From Actinomortierella ambigua (lineage: Eukaryota > Mortierellomycota > Mortierellomycetes > Mortierellales > Mortierellaceae), in the NCBI GenBank assembly GCA_016098155.1, contig JAAAJB010000303.1:1-42371 (forward strand): a DNA stretch of 42,371 bases, read 5' to 3'. The notes beneath the pieces are model-generated. The model saw nothing but the letters and a program-made list of their open reading frames with translations. It made no database searches and was not told where the DNA came from. This document shows positions 33,501 through 42,371 of the stretch, piece by piece (the first letter of the stretch is position 1; the number at the start of each line of letters is the position of its first letter). A program made the position numbers and the translations under genes.

Positions 33501-33599
33501 GATGACGACGACAATGACTCGGACATGACGGAAGACGAGGATCGACGCGTGCGCATGATGAACGGCGGCGCACAACATACCCATCCTCACCACCATTAA
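30504..33599 (+). CDS. NIPA-type magnesium transporter
   Basis: Multi-pass membrane protein of the NIPA family (drug/metabolite transporter superfamily), members of which carry Mg2+. Four exons, 30504-30741, 31211-31301, 31519-31679 and 32866-33599, give 407 aa. Conserved blocks: [20 protein letters not shown], then across the splices [59 protein letters not shown] and MHAPED. Exon 4 holds [40 protein letters not shown] and PIYYVMFTT, all typical. About nine membrane segments are expected. After the membrane domain comes a cytosolic tail with His clusters ([11 protein letters not shown] and HTHPHHH at the very end) and an acidic run ([19 protein letters not shown]). Intron 3 (1186 nt) is the longest in the window. 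Converges with ELP3. Confidence 0.93.
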
Positions 33600-34211
33600 A
33601 AGAAGTGGAGGAACAGGCCAACAGCCTTAGACTCTGCTCCTCCCACCCCAGAAACCGGCATGTGTTTTTTTTTCTTTTTTTTTTGTTCAAAAATAGAACA
33701 CTGCAAAAGTGGCGTTCCCCCCACTTGCGCATGTCGATCCCTTCCTTTTTGTCTCTCTATCTCCTTCCCTGGCGGCATTGCGTATGCAGGAATACATGTG
33801 CTATTACTGCGACGCCCAATCCCCCTCCCCGCCTCACCGTCGTCATCTTCCCCTCGCTGCTCGTTGATGCCAGTCTAAAGTCGTATCTGTCCTCTTTCTA
33901 TTTCTTATCTTTCTTTTGTTATGACATTACCCTCTCTTGTATTCTACACAACCCTCCTTCCCGCGCCCTCCCTGCATCGCAATTTGCCTGTACATGTTCT
34001 TCAAATTTTCACATCCCTACCCCCACTCCTGCAACTTTCAACTTTCCACAAAAAAACGAAAACGTAGAACGCAGAACATTTGCAAACCCAAAAAAAAAAG
34101 TAAAGGAAAATGGAAATGCTCCCCCCTCCCTCGCGTTTCACAGAGCATTCAAAATATGTACCTTCAATTTTTTTCGCGGGGAACCCCAATTTATTGGTAA
34201 TTATTACTTTT
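33600..34211. other. Convergent intergenic region, NIPA-type gene to ELP3
   Basis: These 612 bp lie between two stop codons. T-rich and A-rich runs (33663-33682, 34089-34099) and CT-rich DNA are seen, but no conserved coding frame. It should hold both terminators. Confidence 0.4.
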
Positions 34212-36572
<2,361 letters not shown>

Positions 36573-36918
36573 TGTATGTCAAGTGTGCTATGTGAATGGA
36601 ATGTGGAGAGGGAGACAGAAGGACCGAGGGTGTGCGTGCCTCAATGTTTGTGCGATGAAGGGAAAAAAAAGTCCGAAGTCTGTCAAAAAAAAAAAAGTAC
36701 TCCAGCATGCCCCCAATGCCGCCAAAGGGAAGCGTGGCTTAGCGACTCGAACAACAACCCGTCCAGTGTGAGAAAGGTGTTGGTCCAAGCTCTCCAACGC
36801 ACAGTACTCCTCACTCACCCTTCCAGCCTTGATGCCATTGCATTCCTCTGCGGCACTGCACTGACTGTGATTGACTCACCTCCAGTACAGCTCTTGTTTC
36901 CAGTCTTTTCGTCTTTGC
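36573..36918. promoter_or_regulatory. Bidirectional promoter of ELP3 and CCA1
   Basis: Only 346 bp separate the two divergent start codons, so the promoters must be shared or overlap. A-runs lie near 36664-36698. Both genes act on tRNA. I see no strong TATA box on either strand. Confidence 0.55.
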
Positions 36919-39602
36919 ATGTCGTCGCATGCCCGCTCCCTCCTCTTTAAAACCCACCTAACGCCACTCTCTCGCCCTCCCTTTATCTCCTTCTCCACCA
37001 GTCCATATCGCCTCTACCCGAACGCGTCAAAGCGGCCGCAGCACTCTCTTTTCCAACTGCCTGCTCTGTGGGCATTTCCGCGCACACTCTCTACCGCACA
37101 CTCCCGTTCTTTGCCCCTCGAACACACGCGTGTGCTCAAAGCAATCGCCACGCTGCCGACCCCAGGATCAACCCCCAATAACAACGTGCTGCAGGAGCTC
37201 GTAGGTCGCACAAGTGCTGTGGCCGACTCGATCACCACCAGCACTACCACAAACTCCACAGCTGCCTCGGATCTACGCTCGTCCATTGCATCGGCAATCT
37301 CTACATCCTCGCCCACTCCAAGATCCGCAACACTATCCAGAAAGCGTAGCCGATCACTTTCGCCGTCTTCACCTCTTCTCACATCGACATCCAAACATCG
37401 CATCGTTGCCCGTGAACCCGTCAGCTACGGCACCAGCGTCTTCTTCTCACGTTCCATTTCCGTCATGTCGACCAATCTCACATCAAAGGAAAACCTCACC
37501 CCTGGTGGCAATCGCGGCGAAATGCGCATACGACTCACTGATCAAGAGGCGGCTATTTGCGACGTGCTTGACAAGGTCTCCAAGTATGTTGAATCGACTA
37601 CAGGCACCAAAGTCCAACTTCGTGTTGCCGGAGGCTGGGTTCGCGACAAGGCATGTCTTTGAATTTCATCCGCTTACTGGACAAAAAAAAAATAGAGAAA
37701 GTTTATGGTTTGCGCTCGTTAGATCATCGCCATCATCTTCGTTCTCCAACTGACCTGCTTTCTTTCTCCTCCACGAAAAAAAAAAAATAGCTTCTAGGAC
37801 TCTCTAGTCATGACTTGGATATAGCAATCGACTCCATGATGGGCTACGATTTTGCCGTTCACGTCAACGAGTACATGGCGCAGCAAGGGCACGAGAAGCG
37901 GACGGTGGCCAGAATTGCCACCAACCCCGAAAAATCCAAGCATCTTGAGACGGCGACGATGGTGGTGCATGGCATTCCTCTGGATTTTGTGAACCTGCGC
38001 TCAGAAGTCTACGACGATGCCAGCCGTATCCCGAGCGAGATCACATACGGCACACCGTTTGAAGATGCAGAGCGTCGAGACATCACCATCAATGCCCTGT
38101 TTTACAACATTCACACACATCAGGTCGAAGACTTTACAGGAAAGGGACTCGACGATCTCAAGGAAGGGCTGATCCGGACACCACTAGAGTCCTTTGAGAC
38201 ATTTTGGCAAGACCCTTTGCGGGTCATGCGAGTCATCCGCTTTGCCGCACGCTACCAGTTCACGCTCGTGCCAGAGGTGAGACAGGCGATCCTGGATGAG
38301 CGGATCAAGCAGGTGCTGAAGACCAAGATCTCCAAGGAGCGGATCGGAACTGAACTGGAAAAGATGATTGACGACCAGGCGGGACGCAGCACGGCGATCC
38401 GACTCTTGAACGAATTGTCCCTGTACGACGTTGTCTTTGCCAGTCCCGTGATCGATGACTCGAAAAAGGGCACTTCCGAGGTCAAGGGTCCCATCCACAA
38501 CACGGATGACGCCTTCAAGTTGGTCTGGATCCTCGAATGGCTGCTGCGTATCAACCCAGCACCGGCCACCACCAATACCGACAGCGGGGTGCCGGAACGG
38601 GGCGTGTACCAAGCAGAGATCGATCTTGGACAAGAGGCTGTGCTGGAGCAGGCACACCAGATGCCAGACAAGACGGGGCATCTCTATGCAGTGGTGCGGT
38701 CGGTCACACCGGCGCACTCGCCTTTGATCCCACAGACGGTGATCAAGGAGGATGTGGACCCGGAAAAGCTGGCGACGCGCAACTTGATCCTGGCTGGCAT
38801 GCTGTATCCCTACCGTGACATGATGACGACAGTGAACAAGAAGCCAATGGCGGCGTCGGCGTGGATCATGCGGTACGGCCTCAAGGGCCGGAATGTGGAC
38901 ATTGATATTGTCACAAAGTTGATGGAGAGCATTAGTACAGTGCAGGAGATTGTCAATCGCCCTACGCCAGCAACCCCAGTGATGATGGCGACAGAAACGC
39001 CCTCGACTTCATCCGCCATTACGCCAGAGGAAGAGCACCGGAGGCGGATCGAGCGAGCAGAAATGGGTGTGGTCATCCGTGACATTGGTTTCTCCCCAAT
39101 CATTGGCAAGAAGTGGCAGGCAGCTTTCCTCCTCGCGCTTGCTGTCGAGCTCATCCCCAAGTTTGAGGTTCTCAAGGGTGGTGTTCTTGGTATGTTCTTT
39201 CTTGCAGGATCCGGGAAACAGATGATACGAATGCAGCCAAAAAAAAAAAAAAAAATAGAGAGAGAGAGAGAGAGAGAGAGAAGAGAAATAACTAGGCACT
39301 CACTTCATTTCTCCCCTCCTCCCCCCCCCCCTTTCTCAATCAAATTAGACAATGATACAGCCGTATTACTCAAAAAGTATAACGACTTCCTGGTGGCTGC
39401 TCATCGGTATGAGATTGATCACTGCTTCGGCTGGAAATATCTCGTGGATGGCAAAGACCTGACGCTGCTGCTCAATATCAGGGCTGGTCCTAAAGTAACG
39501 GGTTTCCTGCGCAAGGTTATGTACTGGCAACTCATGTACCCCCATGGCTCCAAGCAGCAGTGCCAAGAATGGATCCTCCAGAACTCAGAGCTCTTTCAAT
39601 AG
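36919..39602 (+). CDS. CCA1: CCA-adding tRNA nucleotidyltransferase
   Basis: Adds CCA to tRNA 3' ends without a template (class II nucleotidyltransferase), in cytosol, nucleus and mitochondria. Three exons, 36919-37650, 37791-39189 and 39349-39602, give 794 aa. Motif A spans the first splice: VAGGWVRDK then LLGLSSHDLDIAIDS, with metal-binding Asp252 and Asp254. Also seen: RRDITINALFYNI (B), DPLRVMRVIRFAARYQF (C), and AAHRYEIDHCFGWKYLVDG near the C-terminus. Intron 1 starts with GC (AAG|GCATGT), needed for phase. Residues 1-~180 are Arg/Ser-rich with few acids, like a mitochondrial leader (MSSHARSLLFKTHLTPLSR), plus SRKRSRSLSPSSP. An internal ATG at 37465 (MSTNLTSKENL) would give a 612-aa cytosolic form. 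Intron 2 (159 nt) has no stop and divides by three, so its retention would add 53 residues. Confidence 0.95.
39257..39280. repeat. (AG)12 microsatellite in CCA1 intron 2
   Basis: An A15 run and TAG lead into twelve AG units, followed about 40 nt later by an oligo-C tract (39321-39331). The repeat lies inside the predicted intron 39190-39348. Confidence 0.95.
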
Positions 39603-40069
39603 TCATTAAAAAAAAGGATGAGGACTATTCAATTCAAATCCATGGTGGTCGAGTGCTGTGCTCCATTCGTGCTGTTTATCCACTAAAAAAAGGCTGTGCT
39701 TCTTTTTGCGTCCGTATTACCCCTACTAAACAATAATCTATCATCGCGTCTACGGTTGCGATGTGTCAGCTGATAAGTGGGTTCGTGGGAAGATCAGCTA
39801 GAGTAAAATGCTTGCAACAGTGCATGCAGGAATGGTATGTGGAAGAAGATCGATAGGTCACAATTACACACACACAGAATTTGCAATCATGCACGCGCTT
39901 CTTGTATTTTTTTTCGCGCGTAGGATAGGTGCGACCGTGTATGTTCTTTCAAGTCTCGATGCCTCTCCTCACAGGTCACACTAAGGAAGAGGAGGAAGGG
40001 GATTAGAGTGCATACTCCACAGTTTTCTCGCAGCCTGGTATTAACGTGGCGCCGACGAGGAGGAAGGTG

Positions 40070-40090
40070 CACGCTGGTGTATCCAGCGTG
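40070..40090. repeat. Perfect 8-bp inverted repeat, 5-nt spacer
   Basis: CACGCTGG, spacer TGTAT, CCAGCGTG. It lies in the gene-poor right end. It has the same arm-spacer layout as the longer repeat at 21117-21145 but a different sequence. Confidence 0.8.
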
Positions 40091-41931
40091 ATACCCAAAA
40101 GACGCCTCTAATCTGGCCATAGAAAGGGAGAGAAGACGGCGAAAAAGACAGAAGGAATCGCCACACTTGAAACATATGTATTCAAACACCCCTTGCCCAC
40201 CGATGGCCTAGGTTGGCTAACCAACACATGTCTTCACCCCCTTGTCCAAAAGGTCGGTGCATGAAGCTGCTATTTTTGTGAGACTTGAGAAAAAAAAAGT
40301 GCCACTCAGGGAGCATGGCAAGGGGGCCATAGAACGCTCTACACAAACATACGGTCCTCTTTCTTCTTTTTTTTTCCTAGGGATCAAGGGATGTCACTCA
40401 GATGACCCTACAGCCAGCATGTCAGGGGATGCAACGACCAAGCGCAGTGGCTCCCTTTGCATTGCGCGACCAAAGCGTCTATATCTCCTTTCCTGGTTCG
40501 GAGAACCAGCTCCATGCTACCCAAATAAAACGACATCCACCACTCCAGGAGAGAAGGCCTTAGTTAACATTGGAAGGGGTGGGGTGGATGAAGAGACTTG
40601 ACAAATAGGGGGAGGGGGTACTGGCAGCGAATGAAATGAAGGGGTATGTATGGTGAGAGAGGTGGGTCCACTATCACAGACGCTGAGCAACACTCGACAA
40701 GAAGATGATGTGGGAAGGGATTGCTTATGTGTATGTGTTTACGTGAATCTGTCTGAGCGTGTGACGAAAATGTCAACGGCAGATGTGCTGGGAAGAACAG
40801 CATTCCCATGTAGAGTGGAGCAGGGTGAGGGTGAATGCGAGCTGGAATCGGGTGCTCCGTCTGTCTTGGGCTTTTTCTATGAAATGCAGGGAAAGGGAGG
40901 AAAGCTCATTCTGGTGGTCGTGTGGGGTGGGGTAGGCAGGTGGATGGGTGGATGAGCAGATATGTGGGTGCTGCTGCTGCAGTGGAAGCGGGAGAAGCAG
41001 CTTTTAGCGATCCCTGTCCTGTAGGGTGGTGCATCAGAACCTTGTGCGTCTCTGTCTGAGCCCTGCGGAATTCCCTTACCCGTGCGCCCAAATGACAGAT
41101 GACAGAAGGGATAGAACAAGAAAAAAAAGGATAAAGCATGGACCACCTCCACGCCGACCTGATGCGGTGATTCCTTTTGACGATTCCCTTCATTCTCATT
41201 CTACCTCCTCCTCCTCCATTGCATTCATTGTTGGCACTGAACGACAGACTCTTTTACCCTCGCTCAGTTATTCCTTCCCTTCAGTCCAGTCGTGCACGAC
41301 GTAAGTGAGGATGGGGCCATGGGGAGAGGCTCCTCTCCCTGATCCCAGGTGGCCAGTCTCGCTATCCAATGAATCAACTAATCAGTGCATCGTCCTATAA
41401 GCACACCCTACTTTTGACCCCACACAACACGCACCAACGCAAACGAACCCCTGTCTTGTCTTGTCTTGTGTCTTGTCTTACTCTACCCTCCTCCGCCGCC
41501 CCCTTTTTTTCCTTCCCTACATCATCTCACATCCCTGCTCTCCTCCTATCCCGCCACTCCAACCAACGTGTGTGGCGCCGTGCAGCCCATCCCACGCGTT
41601 TGATTCGCGTCCCTGCTGAGCTTTTCCGCATAACTGCGTGGCCCTTGATGTGCCCTAAACAGTGGAAGATCTGGTGAGAGCCTTCTCTGCTGCTCTCAGA
41701 TCGAGACATAGACAATGCTCGCGTCCCCTCCCCTCCTCTCATGTCCCCTGCTGGCCTACCCGCCAAGTCGCATGCCTCAATATGGATGAATGTCCATCAA
41801 AAACATCCACAGTTTCATTTTGCACCACCTTCTCTCTCCCACACTGTTCTCGCTCTGTTACCATGCCATTTCCGCTAACCGCTATTTTGCTTTCATTCTG
41901 TCCCTCTCTTTCACCTGTTTCTCGCACGCTT

Positions 41932-41955
41932 TCTCTCTCTCTCTCTCTCTCTCTC
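41932..41955. repeat. (TC)12 microsatellite
   Basis: Twelve TC units within pyrimidine-rich DNA near the right edge. Confidence 0.9.
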
Positions 41956-42316
41956 CTCCAACCTGCTGTTCTTTCCCTGCGCAAACATTTGTACATCGAC
42001 TTTTTCGTCCCTCTCCTCTACAACATCTACTGCTCGATATTTCTTGGCTATCCTATTTGACCTTCTGCCTGAGCGCAAACAGGAACGGGCCTCAGCTCTG
42101 ATCGGCATATTTTGTTTCGACACTGAAAGGAAGGACTAACAAGACGCACAGTACCGACGACTCCCAGAAACCCCTCCACACGTTCCCCTTACCCAGCAAA
42201 CACTCGGTCAACCACCCAACTAGCAATCAACCTATTCTCCCCTAACTCAGCCCAACATCTCTAAACGCCCTTTCTTCTTCCAAGGAAGACGTTAGGGTAT
42301 CATCCTTTTTCTCTCC

Positions 42317-42319
<3 letters not shown>

Positions 42320-42364
<45 letters not shown>
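42320..42364. repeat. (TC)n microsatellite at the right edge
   Basis: About 22 TC units run almost to the end of the window. It probably belongs to the leader or promoter of the next gene. Confidence 0.95.
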
Positions 42365-42367
<3 letters not shown>

Positions 42368-42371
42368 TCTC

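Larger units (their letters stand above)
39603..42371. other. Long region without a supported gene
   Basis: 2.8 kb after CCA1. Several frames of 70-130 codons exist on both strands (for example 40242-40601 plus, 39887-40189 minus), but none shows a family motif or plausible splice partners. From about 41170 to the edge the plus strand is strongly pyrimidine-rich, with CTTGT repeats (about 41452-41480) and two CT microsatellites, like the leader regions of other genes here. It is probably the 5' region of a plus-strand gene beyond the right edge. Confidence 0.4.

Noticed and set aside
40242..40601. 119-codon plus-strand frame after CCA1
   Set aside because: Composition is not protein-like, it includes a translated T-run, and no motif or conserved neighbour supports it.
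41170..42371. CT-rich right end as a transposon or telomere-like repeat
   Set aside because: No tandem telomeric unit and no terminal repeats. The sequence resembles the pyrimidine-rich leaders before other genes in the window.

Overview
The window is nuclear DNA from a fungus, most likely an early-diverging lineage of the Mortierellomycota/Mucoromycota type (inference). The reasons are compact genes with several short introns (roughly 54-300 nt), GC-richer exons inside homopolymer-rich non-coding DNA, and a mixture of fungal genes (PET100, SLX9) with genes that most Dikarya lack, notably MCM9. Most genes were read as spliced models built by eye: exon joins were chosen so that GT-AG (rarely GC-AG) borders, reading phase and conserved family motifs all agree.

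Layout, left to right: a possible 3' end of an unknown gene (3-104); ERCC1/RAD10 (+); an intronless protein related to Tc1/mariner-IS630 transposases whose catalytic triad is degraded (-); CDC14 phosphatase (+); a MOSC-domain (mARC-like) gene that carries a stop and a frameshift (-); a small SET-domain protein (+); an MFSD10/TetA-like transporter (-); MCM9 (-); SLX9 (-); PET100 (+); MED10 (-); the ER Hsp70-like HYOU1/LHS1 (+); UCHL5/UCH37 (+); the GDT1/TMEM165 cation transporter (-); a NIPA-type Mg2+ transporter (+); ELP3 (-); and the CCA-adding enzyme CCA1 (+). The last 2.8 kb (39603-42371) holds no gene I can support. It ends in pyrimidine-rich DNA that looks like the 5' region of a gene beyond the right edge.

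These are mostly unrelated housekeeping genes in an alternating convergent/divergent arrangement, not one pathway. Three themes recur. DNA repair and cell cycle: ERCC1, MCM9, CDC14. Protein quality control: HYOU1 in the ER, UCHL5 at the proteasome. tRNA maturation: ELP3 and CCA1, which share one 346-bp divergent promoter. GDT1 and NIPA, both cation transporters, also face each other across a shared upstream region.

I found no cluster that looks like a new multi-gene system. The most notable items are the catalytically degraded transposase-derived gene, a perfect 12-bp inverted repeat between MED10 and HYOU1, two 11-nt microexons, two GC-AG introns, oligo-C tracts that recur inside introns, MCM9 in a fungus, and the damaged mARC-like gene.
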